64,000 nt of DNA from Gulosibacter molinativorax. Its GTDB lineage: Bacteria > Actinomycetota > Actinomycetes > Actinomycetales > Microbacteriaceae. Made by a program: the position numbers and the translations under genes. Shown here piece by piece: positions 1 to 7,444 of this stretch (position 1 is its first letter; each line of letters begins with the position of its first letter). The DNA lies in assembly GCF_003010915.2 (NCBI RefSeq), contig NZ_CP028426.1, positions 2,666,001 to 2,730,000 on the forward strand, read 5' to 3'. The notes below the pieces were generated by a model, which was not told where the DNA came from, searched no databases, and saw only the letters and a program-made list of their open reading frames with translations.

Positions 1-783
1 GTGTTTCCCGGCGTTGTGATCGGCCTCGCCGTCGGCGGCACGGATGCGCTCTATATCGGCGCGATCATCGCGGCGCTCATTGCGACGGTACTGCTCACGA
101 TCGCGACAAACCGCGGTGTGAGCACCGATGCGAGTACCGCCGTGCTGCTCGCCGGCGCCTTTGCGCTCGGTATCGTCATCGTCTCGAAGACCACGACGTA
201 CACGTCGGGTGTCGAGTCGCTGCTGTTCGGGCAGCTGCTCATGATTGACTCCAGCGACCTGATTGTCATCGCGGTCCTCGGCGCGCTCGCGCTGATCCTC
301 ACCGGCGTGACCTGGAAGGAACAGGTCTTCATCTCGTTCGATCGCCGCGGGGCTGAGGCAACGGGGATGCGCGTGTTCGCCTACGAGCTCGCGCTCAATC
401 TCGCGATCGCCCTGGTCGTGGTGGCCGCGGCGAGAGCCGTCGGAAACCTGCTGGTGCTTGCGCTGCTCATCGTGCCCGCGGCGGTCGGGCGACTGCTCTC
501 GCGGCGGCTGTCGAAGATCGTCGTGATCGGGATCGTTACGGCGCTCGTCGGGAGCTTCGTCGGGCTCGTCGGCGGCTACTGGCTGTCAGTGGATGCGCGA
601 CTCCCGGTCTCGCCCTCGGCCGTGCTCGTGCTGACCCTCGTCGCGATCTATCTCCTGGTGGCGGCCATGTCCGAGGTGATCTCGCGCATCCGTGCCGGCC
701 GCCGACCCGTGGTGACCTCGCCGATCGAAACGGTGACGACGGGATCGGTCGGGGCTGTGGCTACGGGGGAGGGGCGCGCATGA
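1..783 (+). CDS. Metal (zinc/manganese-type) ABC transporter permease, 5' truncated by the window edge
   Basis: Integral membrane subunit of an ABC-3 family metal importer. It would move Zn2+ or Mn2+ across the inner membrane, driven by a separate ATPase not in the window. The visible 260 residues are almost entirely hydrophobic helices with short basic loops, ending in a polar tail. The first residues resemble the inner part of the family rather than a normal N-terminus, and family members are usually about 280-290 aa, so the gene begins upstream of base 1. It overlaps the next permease by an ATGA, so the two are translationally coupled. The Fur-type regulator two genes downstream favours zinc as substrate; the metal itself is inference. 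Confidence 0.85.
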   Translation: MFPGVVIGLAVGGTDALYIGAIIAALIATVLLTIATNRGVSTDASTAVLLAGAFALGIVIVSKTTTYTSGVESLLFGQLLMIDSSDLIVIAVLGALALILTGVTWKEQVFISFDRRGAEATGMRVFAYELALNLAIALVVVAAARAVGNLLVLALLIVPAAVGRLLSRRLSKIVVIGIVTALVGSFVGLVGGYWLSVDARLPVSPSAVLVLTLVAIYLLVAAMSEVISRIRAGRRPVVTSPIETVTTGSVGAVATGEGRA

Positions 784-1649
784 CCGTCTTCACCACCGCA
801 CTCATCACGGGCATCCTGGTGGGCGCGCTCGCGGGCCTCGTCGGCACCATCGTCGTGCTGCGCCAGCGTGCGTTCTTCACCGTCGCCCTCACGCACGCCA
901 CCTTCCCGGGTGGCGTCGCCGCGGCACTGCTCGGAGTCAACATCGTGTTCGGAGCCGCCGTCTTTGGCCTTGGGCTCGTCGCGCTGATGCTCGCCCTCGG
1001 CCGGATTCGTCGCCAGGGACGCCAGGTCGCGGCCGGCATCGTGCTCTCCTTCGGGTACGCGCTCGGGACGTTCCTGCACTCGATGAACCCGCAGCTGCAG
1101 ACTCGGGTCGACTCGTTCCTGACGGGCCAGATCCTCGGGATCTCGCCCGAGAACGTGGGCATCATCGCGGGGATGCTCGTGATCGCCATCGTCACGGTCG
1201 GGATGTTCTGGAAAGAAATCCTCTTCTCCACCTTCGACCGCGTTGGGTTCGAGGCCGCCGGATACCGGGAGTCGCGGATGGAGGTGCTCACGCTCGTCCT
1301 TATCGCGGGCACGGTCGTCGCGACGATGCCTGCGATCGGTTCCATCCTTGCGATCGCGATGATCGCGGCACCCGCTGCCGCCGCTCGCCTGGTGACCCAG
1401 CGCATCCAGGTGATGGTGCCGCTCGCTATGGGGCTCGGCGTCGTGTCGGCGGTGCTGGGACTGTTCATCTCACGGTGGTTCGACATCGCCGCGGGCGGGT
1501 CGATGGCGCTGACCGCGACGGCGATCTTCCTGCTCGCGATGGCGTGGTCGGGGATGCGCAAGTGGTTCCGGCGTTCGCGCTCGGCTGAGGCGGTGAGTGC
1601 GCAGGCGGCTGGCTCTCGAGAGGCGGTGCCCGCTAAGGTGGCGTCATGA
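780..1649 (+). CDS. Second metal ABC transporter permease (ABC-3 family)
   Basis: A 289-residue polytopic membrane protein of the ZnuB/ABC-3 family, paralogous to the permease just upstream. It shows the family pattern of a charged, glycine-rich region after the second helix (FFTVALTHATFPGG around residues 32-45), then repeated hydrophobic segments and a basic C-terminus. The start overlaps the previous stop (ATGA), and its own stop is overlapped by the regulator gene in the same way. Two consecutive permeases suggest a heterodimeric membrane channel. The ATPase and the binding lipoprotein would be upstream, outside the window. Confidence 0.88.
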   Translation: MTVFTTALITGILVGALAGLVGTIVVLRQRAFFTVALTHATFPGGVAAALLGVNIVFGAAVFGLGLVALMLALGRIRRQGRQVAAGIVLSFGYALGTFLHSMNPQLQTRVDSFLTGQILGISPENVGIIAGMLVIAIVTVGMFWKEILFSTFDRVGFEAAGYRESRMEVLTLVLIAGTVVATMPAIGSILAIAMIAAPAAAARLVTQRIQVMVPLAMGLGVVSAVLGLFISRWFDIAAGGSMALTATAIFLLAMAWSGMRKWFRRSRSAEAVSAQAAGSREAVPAKVAS

Positions 1650-2062
1650 CAGAGGGTCGAAAGGCAACACCGCAGCGCCGCCACACGTGGCAGCGCGAGG
1701 CGGTCCGCGACCACCTGCGCCAGCGCGACGGCTTCGTCACCGCGCAGGAGCTCCACAGGGATATCGAGGAGTCGGGCCAGCGCATCGGCCTCGCCACCGT
1801 GTACCGCGCGCTGGCGTCGCTCGTTGAGGCGGGCGATGCCGACTCGATGCTCAACACCGACGGCGAGCAGTACCGTTTCTGTGAAACCGAACACCACCAT
1901 CACCACCTGGTGTGCCGCAACTGCGGGGCAACCGTGGAAATCAGCGATCCGACGGTCGAGCAGTGGGCCGCGGCCGTGGCTGAGCAGTACGGCTACACCG
2001 AGGTGACGCACACGCTCGACGTGTTCGGCCTGTGTGAGAACTGCAGCGCAACCGGTCGGTGA
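1646..2062 (+). CDS. zur: Fur family transcriptional regulator, probably zinc-responsive Zur
   Basis: A 138-residue Fur-superfamily repressor. The N-terminal winged helix contains the recognition helix LATVYRAL (residues 49-56). The C-terminal half has a run of five histidines (83-87) and two CxxC pairs (C90/C93 and C130/C133) that form the structural zinc site of the family. It is encoded by overlap (ATGA) with two metal ABC permeases, so Zur is the best subtype, although sequence alone cannot fully exclude a manganese or peroxide sensor. The zinc-independent ribosomal protein operon lies just beyond the inserted IS element, a classic Zur target in actinobacteria. No clear Zur box was found in the window. 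Confidence 0.85.
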   Translation: MTEGRKATPQRRHTWQREAVRDHLRQRDGFVTAQELHRDIEESGQRIGLATVYRALASLVEAGDADSMLNTDGEQYRFCETEHHHHHLVCRNCGATVEISDPTVEQWAAAVAEQYGYTEVTHTLDVFGLCENCSATGR

Positions 2063-2160
2063 GTGTCGCGTAGCGACGTATCGAACCGCCCCTCGATACG
2101 GCCTTCGGCCTACTCGGGGAGCGACGGACGGTGACTAGTTGCGTAGCGACGCATCGAACC
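2061..2160. repeat. Three REP-like hairpin units in the zur 3' region
   Basis: Three copies of a short palindromic unit lie side by side: about 2061-2085 (forward), 2092-2115 (reverse) and 2133-2160 (forward). Each has the plan GAGTAG-type end, short GC stem, 3-base loop, stem, then TATCGA or CATCGA. The same unit recurs at 4512-4542, 49542-49573, 49585-49609 and 51872-51898. Here it may also act as a transcription terminator for the transporter-zur operon. Confidence 0.65.
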
Positions 2161-2191
2161 TAAGAAACCTACGAGATGCCTCATGTCAATA

Positions 2192-3596
2192 TGCCCGCGA
2201 AATGATCTCCATGCCTCACTTGTGAATGCCCGCGAAATCGTGCCCAACCCGGGCCAGGGTTTCGCGGGCACGGGTTAGCTCGCTTTGCGACGCACCCCAC
2301 GACTGGTGTCAGGCAGTGGCTTCACGGTCGCGGCTTCCAACTCCAGCGTCGGGCGCTGCGCGAGGCCGGTCAACCGGCGTTGGAGGGACACGATCCGGCG
2401 GGCGAGTTCGGCGGGGTTCAGGCTGTCGCGGTACGCGGTCAATTCCGCGATCTGCGCGGGAGCGAGCACTTCCGCGTCCAGGAGCCGATCGAACGGGGTT
2501 CGCGGGTCGTCGTACACCCGTTTGCGGCGGCCGACGCGGTCGGTGCTGTAGCCGGTGGGTTTGATCGTGGGTGTGAAATAGTTCAACCGGTCATTGACCA
2601 GCGGCCACAGCTGGTTCAGTAGCGTCAGCGCTTCGGGGGTGTCATACCGCCAGTAGAAGCCGTAGTGCCGCACGAGATGGTTGTTCTTCGACTCGATCGT
2701 GGCCTGATCGTTTTTCTTATACGGGCGTGAGCGGGTGAAGAAAATCTTCCGGTCCGCGGCCCAACCGATCACTTCGTGGTTGATGAACTCGCTGCCGTTA
2801 TCGAAGTCTAAGCCGGTGACTTCGAACGGGATGCTGGTGACACCTGCGTCGAGCGCGGCGAGGATGTGGATAGTCGCGTTGTTCCGGATCGAGCGGGTGA
2901 ACCCCCACCCCGTGCGCATGTCGGTCAGGTTCAATGTCCGTGCGAACTCGCCCTTCAGCGTGGGGCCGCAGTGCGCGACGGTGTCGCCCTCGAAGAACCC
3001 GGGCTCGTCCTCGACTTCGTCACCGGCTTTGCGGATCTGGATCGAGGAACGCAGCAAGGGTGAGGGTTTTGTGGTGCTGATCCCGCGCAGCGGGTCGCTG
3101 GCGCGGGCCGGGGCGAGGTACCGGTCGATCGTGGCCGCGCTCATCGCGAGCAACTCTTCGCGTACGTCGGGCGAGTACCGCTGCTGGCCGTGAACGAGTT
3201 CGTGGTGGCGTTCGAGGGCATCGAGCTGTAGTGGCATGGAGACGGCGAGGTATTTGCCGCACTGGCCGCCGGTCGCGGCCCACACCCGCTGCAGTACCTT
3301 GGTCGCGTCGTAGGAATACTTCCGTGGCCGTGGTTTGCGTTCGGTCGTAACGGCCCGTGGTCCTGGTTTGGAGGCTTTCGCGAGTCGGCGTCGGGCGTTA
3401 TCGCGGGACCAGCCCGTGACCGCGACGACCTCGTCCAACAGCCGGCCACGGTCCTTTTTCGAGGCGTTGGCGTACTGCCGGGCATACTTCCGGGTGATCT
3501 CTATTCGGGCGGCCATTGACAACTCACTTCCCATGCCTTGAGCGTCACCGTTTCACGGGCCTTTTTATGTGAGGCATCGAGGGTGTTTCGCGGGCA
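2192..3596. mobile_element. Insertion sequence, about 1.4 kb, DDE transposase, IS1202/ISNCY-like (family uncertain)
   Basis: The element is bounded by inverted ends reading TGCCCGCGAAA, an 8-base spacer, then ATGCCTCAC. On the left this is at 2192-2219 and on the right it reads inward from 3596. The left end carries a second TGCCCGCGAAA/ATGCCTCA unit 35 bases away, giving a direct repeat of probable transposase-binding sites, and the right end has a degenerate second copy near 3549. No convincing target duplication was seen. It separates the zur operon from the L28-L33-S14 operon. Confidence 0.75.
2275..3534 (-). CDS. IS transposase with integrase (DDE) catalytic domain
   Basis: Transposase of 419 residues, or 413 if the second in-frame ATG at 3516 is used. 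The N-terminal 60 residues are basic and look like a helix-turn-helix. The central rve-type catalytic core shows the acidic triad in context: FEGDTVAH, LDFDNGSEF and QATIESKNN. The C-terminus is a basic tail. It is the only gene in the element. Length and motifs fit IS1202/ISNCY-like transposases better than IS481 or IS3, but that family call is from memory of the motifs and not certain. The frame is intact, so the element may still be active. Confidence 0.8.
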   Translation of the reverse strand: MGSELSMAARIEITRKYARQYANASKKDRGRLLDEVVAVTGWSRDNARRRLAKASKPGPRAVTTERKPRPRKYSYDATKVLQRVWAATGGQCGKYLAVSMPLQLDALERHHELVHGQQRYSPDVREELLAMSAATIDRYLAPARASDPLRGISTTKPSPLLRSSIQIRKAGDEVEDEPGFFEGDTVAHCGPTLKGEFARTLNLTDMRTGWGFTRSIRNNATIHILAALDAGVTSIPFEVTGLDFDNGSEFINHEVIGWAADRKIFFTRSRPYKKNDQATIESKNNHLVRHYGFYWRYDTPEALTLLNQLWPLVNDRLNYFTPTIKPTGYSTDRVGRRKRVYDDPRTPFDRLLDAEVLAPAQIAELTAYRDSLNPAELARRIVSLQRRLTGLAQRPTLELEAATVKPLPDTSRGVRRKAS

Positions 3597-3620
3597 CTTG
3601 AAGTGAGTCTTGTCGACCTA

Positions 3621-3650
3621 TTGCGTACTCCACTCGACGTCGAGTAAAGT
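3621..3650 (+). promoter_or_regulatory. Possible promoter of the rpmB-rpmG-rpsN operon
   Basis: TTGCGT at 3621-3626 and TAAAGT at 3645-3650 are separated by 18 bases. They lie 25 bases downstream of the IS right end and about 130 bases upstream of the L28 start. The match is moderate, and no Zur-type palindrome overlaps it. Confidence 0.35.
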
Positions 3651-3739
3651 TGCTAGCTGGTGCGTTTGGGGTCACTCCTCCGACGACACCGCGAAGGATC
3701 TGCAATCCCGCATTTCCAGACGCAGACAAGAGATCTTGG

Positions 3740-3761
3740 GCAATGCCTTCATGGGCATTGC
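3740..3761 (+). other. Hairpin in the rpmB leader
   Basis: GCAATGCC (3740-3747) and GGCATTGC (3754-3761) form a perfect 8-bp stem with a six-base loop. It sits seven bases before the GAAGGAG ribosome binding site of L28 (3768-3774). Its position allows a role in translational control of the ribosomal protein operon; there is no direct evidence for that. Confidence 0.45.
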
Positions 3762-3779
3762 GGTATTGAAGGAGACACC

Positions 3780-4016
3780 GTGGCAGCAGTATGCCAGGTG
3801 ACCGGAACTACTCCGCAGTTCGGTCACAATGTTTCGCACTCAAACCGACGTACCAAGCGTCGTTTTGACCCGAACATCCAGAAGAAGAAGTTCTACGTTC
3901 CCTCGCTCAAGCGCACCGTGACGCTCACCGTCTCGGCTAAGGGCATCAAGGTAATCGACGCTCGCGGCATTGACGCGGTTGTTGCTGACCTGCAGAAGAA
4001 GGGTGTGAAGCTCTAA
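3780..4016 (+). CDS. rpmB: 50S ribosomal protein L28, zinc-independent type
   Basis: Ribosomal large-subunit protein of 78 residues. The N-terminus AAVCQVTG, then [14 protein letters not shown], and the C-terminal block [11 protein letters not shown] are the actinobacterial L28 signature. Paired CxxC zinc ligands are absent (only one Cys), so this is the C-minus form that replaces zinc-binding L28 when zinc is scarce. I chose the GTG at 3780 because it follows GAAGGAG by five bases and gives the conserved N-terminus; longer upstream readings are not L28. The stop overlaps the L33 start by one base (TAATG). Confidence 0.95.
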   Translation: MAAVCQVTGTTPQFGHNVSHSNRRTKRRFDPNIQKKKFYVPSLKRTVTLTVSAKGIKVIDARGIDAVVADLQKKGVKL

Positions 4017-4186
4017 TGGCAAAGAAGAGCCAGGACGTTCGTCCGATCATCAAGCTCCGCTCGACCGCGGGCACGGGCTTCACCTACGTCACCAAGAAGA
4101 ACCGACGCAACACCCCGGACCGTCTCGTGCTGAAGAAGTACGACCCGGTAATCCGCAAGCACGTCGAATTCCGTGAGGAGCGCTAA
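4016..4186 (+). CDS. rpmG: 50S ribosomal protein L33, zinc-independent type
   Basis: Small basic protein of 56 residues, [19 protein letters not shown] followed by [10 protein letters not shown] and [16 protein letters not shown], the typical L33 pattern. It has no cysteines, so it is the C-minus paralogue that needs no zinc. It is the middle gene of the L28-L33-S14 operon, starting at the A of the L28 stop codon and ending three bases before the S14 start. Co-transcription with the other two C-minus proteins is the arrangement that Zur controls in Streptomyces and mycobacteria; control here is inferred. Confidence 0.93.
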   Translation: MAKKSQDVRPIIKLRSTAGTGFTYVTKKNRRNTPDRLVLKKYDPVIRKHVEFREER

Positions 4187-4189
4187 GAC

Positions 4190-4495
4190 ATGGCTAAGAA
4201 GAGCAAGATTGCAAAGAACGAGCAGCGCAAGGAAATCGTTGCGCGCTACGCCGAGCGTCGCCTGCAGCTGAAGAAGCAGCTGGTCGACCCGAACGGCACC
4301 GACGAGTCGCGTGAAGAGGCTCGCGTCGCCCTCCAGAAGCTTCCCCGTAACGCTTCGCCGGTTCGCGTTCGCGGCCGCGACAGCATCGACGGTCGCCCCC
4401 GCGGCTTCCTGAGCAAGTACGGCGTCTCGCGTGTGCGCTTCCGTGAGATGGCACACCGCGGCGAGCTCCCCGGCATCACCAAGTCGAGCTGGTAA
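4190..4495 (+). CDS. rpsN: 30S ribosomal protein S14, zinc-independent (long) type
   Basis: Small-subunit protein of 101 residues with the conserved [22 protein letters not shown] segment region, then [24 protein letters not shown]. The long form without the CxxC-CxxC zinc knuckle is the C-minus S14. It is the last gene of the three-gene operon and is followed by a strong terminator. Together with the C-minus L28 and L33 it suggests a zinc-sparing ribosome module. Whether a separate zinc-binding set exists elsewhere in the genome cannot be seen here. Confidence 0.95.
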   Translation: MAKKSKIAKNEQRKEIVARYAERRLQLKKQLVDPNGTDESREEARVALQKLPRNASPVRVRGRDSIDGRPRGFLSKYGVSRVRFREMAHRGELPGITKSSW

Positions 4496-4511
4496 AGCTC
4501 GTGCACGGTCG

Positions 4512-4542
4512 CTGAGTAGCGGGCGCAGCCCGCATATCGAAG
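4512..4542 (+). repeat. REP-like hairpin unit
   Basis: CTGAGTAGCGGGC, loop GCA, then GCCCGCATATCGAAG. It has the same plan as the units at 2061-2160, 49542-49609 and 51872-51898, and lies directly after rpsN. Confidence 0.65.
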
Positions 4543-4552
4543 CGATCGCATC

Positions 4553-4592
4553 AAGTGGGGCGGACATCCTTCAACGGATGTCCGCCCCACTT
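4553..4592 (+). terminator. Terminator after rpsN
   Basis: A perfect 17-bp stem: AAGTGGGGCGGACATCC at 4553-4569, loop TTCAAC, and the complement at 4576-4592. No long T run follows, but the stability is high and nothing else explains it. Confidence 0.8.
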
Positions 4593-4943
4593 GCGTATCC
4601 GGCGTAGCTTGCCGGGGTGGCTGCGATCTGCGGCACGCGTGGCACATCAGGACGGAGCATTCGCCTCGTGACAGCCCATGCGTGCCGCAAATTGCAGCGC
4701 CGTGTGGTGAACCTCCGTGTAAGGCTGTGCCATCGCCCGTCGGGCCCTTCAAGCACCCCAAAATCCCCACTTTCGACGGATTCGCAGCACTTTTTTCGCG
4801 CAAAACCCGCGTATTTGCAACGATCGCAGCCTGTCGGTGCTAGTTTGGCGACGTTGCCCACCGCAGAAACAGGCGGAACGCGGCGACCCAAACTGTAAAT
4901 CTGCGTTCGTGAGAGCGGGCGCAGCGTCCTGAGGAGGGCACGT
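4593..4943. other. Gene-free stretch before hup: large inverted repeat and probable hup promoter region
   Basis: No credible gene here. Two arms of 19 bases (4620-4638 and 4680-4698, two mismatches) form an inverted repeat around a 41-base centre. From about 4760 the sequence becomes more AT-rich. TTGCAA (4815-4820) and TAGTTT (4841-4846) lie 20 bases apart, a weak promoter candidate for hup. The hup ribosome binding site GAGGAGGG is just before 4944. Confidence 0.5.
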
Positions 4944-5234
4944 ATGGCAGAGAAGACCACCGTGAACAAGACCGAACTCGTCGCAGCGATCGCTGCTGAG
5001 ACTGGCCAGAGCCAGACGACCGTTAACAGCGTTCTCGACGCACTGTTCCAGCAGCTCGCAACGAACGCTGCTGCCGGCAACAAGGTCACCATCCCGGGCT
5101 GGTTCTCGGTTGAGCAGACCGAGCGCGCAGCCCGCGTTGGCCGCAACCCCCGCACCGGTGACGAGATCCAGATCCCCGCATCGAAGGGCGTCAAGATCTC
5201 GGCAGGTTCGAAGCTCAAGAACGCCGTCAAGTAG
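4944..5234 (+). CDS. hup: HU family DNA-binding protein
   Basis: Nucleoid protein of 96 residues. It has the HU/IHF fold pattern: N-terminal helices (NKTELVAAIAAETG), then the beta-arm region GWFSVEQTERAARVGRNPRTG and a C-terminal KxSAGSKLK segment. It binds and bends DNA without strong sequence specificity. This is the short form; the long Lys/Ala-rich tail of mycobacterial HupB is missing. A GAGGAGGG ribosome binding site precedes the ATG and a terminator follows at 5253, so it is a single-gene unit. Confidence 0.95.
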   Translation: MAEKTTVNKTELVAAIAAETGQSQTTVNSVLDALFQQLATNAAAGNKVTIPGWFSVEQTERAARVGRNPRTGDEIQIPASKGVKISAGSKLKNAVK

Positions 5235-5252
5235 TTTCTCGCGAACTAAGTC

Positions 5253-5287
5253 GAGGGCCGTCCCAGTTGGGGCGGCCCTCTGCTTTT
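5253..5287 (+). terminator. Rho-independent terminator after hup
   Basis: GAGGGCCGTCCC, loop AGTT, then GGGGCGGCCCTC (12-bp stem with one G-T pair), followed by TGCTTTT. It lies 18 bases after the hup stop. Confidence 0.88.
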
Positions 5288-5323
5288 CCGACCACCCTTC
5301 CCCGCGGGTACCCTGGAGGGACC

Positions 5324-7444
5324 ATGATTTCGTCCGACTCGGGCCCCGCATCCCCCACCGAGCGTCTCGGCACCACAGCCGTTAAGCGCCGCAAGAATGT
5401 CCTCAGTGACGCCGAACTCGACCGCATTGGCCAAAGCGGTTGGGATGCGCGCACCCGTACGCTGATCGCCTGGGGACCCGCGGGCCTCCTCGTGGTCGCA
5501 CTGCTGGTCATGCTGGGCGCGCTCGCGTACGGCGGAGGAGCGGCGCCGCTCGTCGTCGCTGACCCGGGACCGATCGTGCGCTGGGGTCTGCCCGCGTCGC
5601 GCCTTGCCTACAACCTGACGGCCGCGATGACGCTGGGCGCGCTCGCGGTCGCGATCTGGAGTTGCAGCCGGAAGGAGCCCGAATTCGAGCGGGCGATGAG
5701 CCTCGCGCAGGGTGGCGCCGCGGCGTGGATGGTCTCGACCATCGCGGCGGCGCTCTTCGCCTACCTTGACGTCTCCGGCGTGCCGTTCTCGTTCGACGCG
5801 AAGTTCGGCGAGGGCCTGTGGTTCTACCTCGTGTCACTCGAGGTCGGCCAGCTGTGGCTCATTGGGATCGTCATGTCGGCGATCCTCAGCACGTTCGTGT
5901 TCGCATCCCGCTCTCGTTGGGGCACCTTCCTCACGACCGGCTTCGCGTTCCTCACCCTCTGGCCCATCGCATCCCTCGGCCACGCCGCTGGCGCCGAGTC
6001 CCATAGCACCGCCGTGGGCGGCATCACGCTGCACTACACCGGCGCGGCAGTATGGCTTGGCGGCCTCGTGGTCACGGCGATCATCGCCCTCGGCGCGCCC
6101 GCCCGACGCCGTCTGCCGCTCGTCGAGCGGTACTCGCAGCTGGCGCTCGTCGCCTTCATCACGACGGGTGCGAGCGGCGTCGTCGCGTCGTGGATGAACA
6201 TTGGCGCCTGGGATCGACTCTTTACGACTCCCTATGGGCAGATCACGCTCTTCAAGGTTGCGCTGCTGATCGTCCTCGGCTGGTTCGGGTTCCTGCAGCG
6301 CCGGTACTTCATTAACCGGATGGCGAAGAACGTCGAGGAGCGCAAGTCGACGCTCACACCGCTCGCATGGCTACTCGGAATCGAAATGCTCATCATGGGC
6401 GCCGTCTCGGGCGCCGCCGCGGCGCTCGGCCGCACCCCGAGCCCGCAGCCCCAGGTCACGGCCGAGGAGCTCGCCGCCCCCACGCCCGCGCAGTTGCTCT
6501 CGGGCGAGCCGCTCCCGCCGCCCTTCGAGTTCTCCCGGTTGTTTACCGAATGGCAGCTTGACCCGATCTGGACGCTCTTGTCGCTCCTCGCGCTCGCCTT
6601 TTACTTCATGGGCGTGGGCCGGCTCCGGGGGCGAGGCGACAAGTGGCCGTGGTGGCGCGTCGCCTCGTTCGTGTTCGGCCTTCTCGTGCTGCTCTACAAC
6701 GTCAACGGCGCGATGATCGTCTACGGCAAGTTCCAGTTCAGCTTCCACATGACCGATCACATGATCCTCTCGATGATCATCCCGATCTTCATCGTCCTCG
6801 GCGCCCCGATGACGCTGCTGCTGCGCACGGTCAAGCCGCGCCACGACGGCTCGATGGGCGGCCGCGAATGGGTGCTGCACCTCGTGCACTCGAAGTGGGC
6901 CACGTTCTTCTCGCATCCGATCGTTGCGGGCATCAACTTCGCGCTCGCGCTGCTCGTGTTCTACTACACGCCACTCTTCCGCTGGGCCACGTACGACCAC
7001 GTCGGCCACATGTGGATGATCGCCCACTTCCTCATCGTCGGGTACCTGTTCGTCGAGTCGCTCATCGGCGATGACCCGTCGCGCACCCGCGCGCCGTATC
7101 CCGCACGACTGATCTCGCTCATCCTGGTGATGACCTTCCACGCCTTCTTCGGCCTGTCGATCATGACCGGCACCGGCCTGCTCGTCGCCGAGTGGTACGG
7201 CGCGACCGGACGCACCTGGGGGCCCGAGACCGCCCTGCTCGACCAGCAGATGGGTGGCGCGGTGGCTTGGGGCATCGGCGAGTTCCCGACGGTCATCCTG
7301 GCGGTTATCGTTGGCCTGCAGTGGTCCAAGAGCGACGACAAGCGCGCGAAGCGCGAGGACCGCCGGGCACAGAAGAACGACGATGCCGAGCTCAAGGCCT
7401 ACAACGAGCAGCTCAAGACCCTGGCAGAAAGGGACGCGCAGTAG
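5324..7444 (+). CDS. CopD-CtaG fusion membrane protein (copper handling/cytochrome c oxidase assembly)
   Basis: A 706-residue polytopic membrane protein. After a cytosolic N-terminus of about 45 residues, the first half (roughly residues 45-360) has CopD-like membrane segments with conserved His positions. The second half is a Caa3/CtaG-type domain with FHMTDHMILSMIIPIF and HVGHMWMIAHF, whose histidines are expected to bind copper for the cytochrome c oxidase copper centre. Fusions of the two are usual in actinobacteria. I chose the ATG at 5324, four bases after GGAGGG; the earlier in-frame start would lie inside the hup terminator. The C-terminal 40 residues are highly charged. The helicase gene starts on the last base of the stop codon. 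Confidence 0.88.
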   Translation: MISSDSGPASPTERLGTTAVKRRKNVLSDAELDRIGQSGWDARTRTLIAWGPAGLLVVALLVMLGALAYGGGAAPLVVADPGPIVRWGLPASRLAYNLTAAMTLGALAVAIWSCSRKEPEFERAMSLAQGGAAAWMVSTIAAALFAYLDVSGVPFSFDAKFGEGLWFYLVSLEVGQLWLIGIVMSAILSTFVFASRSRWGTFLTTGFAFLTLWPIASLGHAAGAESHSTAVGGITLHYTGAAVWLGGLVVTAIIALGAPARRRLPLVERYSQLALVAFITTGASGVVASWMNIGAWDRLFTTPYGQITLFKVALLIVLGWFGFLQRRYFINRMAKNVEERKSTLTPLAWLLGIEMLIMGAVSGAAAALGRTPSPQPQVTAEELAAPTPAQLLSGEPLPPPFEFSRLFTEWQLDPIWTLLSLLALAFYFMGVGRLRGRGDKWPWWRVASFVFGLLVLLYNVNGAMIVYGKFQFSFHMTDHMILSMIIPIFIVLGAPMTLLLRTVKPRHDGSMGGREWVLHLVHSKWATFFSHPIVAGINFALALLVFYYTPLFRWATYDHVGHMWMIAHFLIVGYLFVESLIGDDPSRTRAPYPARLISLILVMTFHAFFGLSIMTGTGLLVAEWYGATGRTWGPETALLDQQMGGAVAWGIGEFPTVILAVIVGLQWSKSDDKRAKREDRRAQKNDDAELKAYNEQLKTLAERDAQ

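Noticed and set aside
3597-3779. Zur box search upstream of rpmB
   Set aside because: No TGAAA-like dyad could be found; only a weak promoter and a leader hairpin are present.
5267-5323. Earlier start for the CopD-CtaG gene
   Set aside because: It would lie within the hup terminator; the ATG at 5324 has GGAGGG at the right distance.
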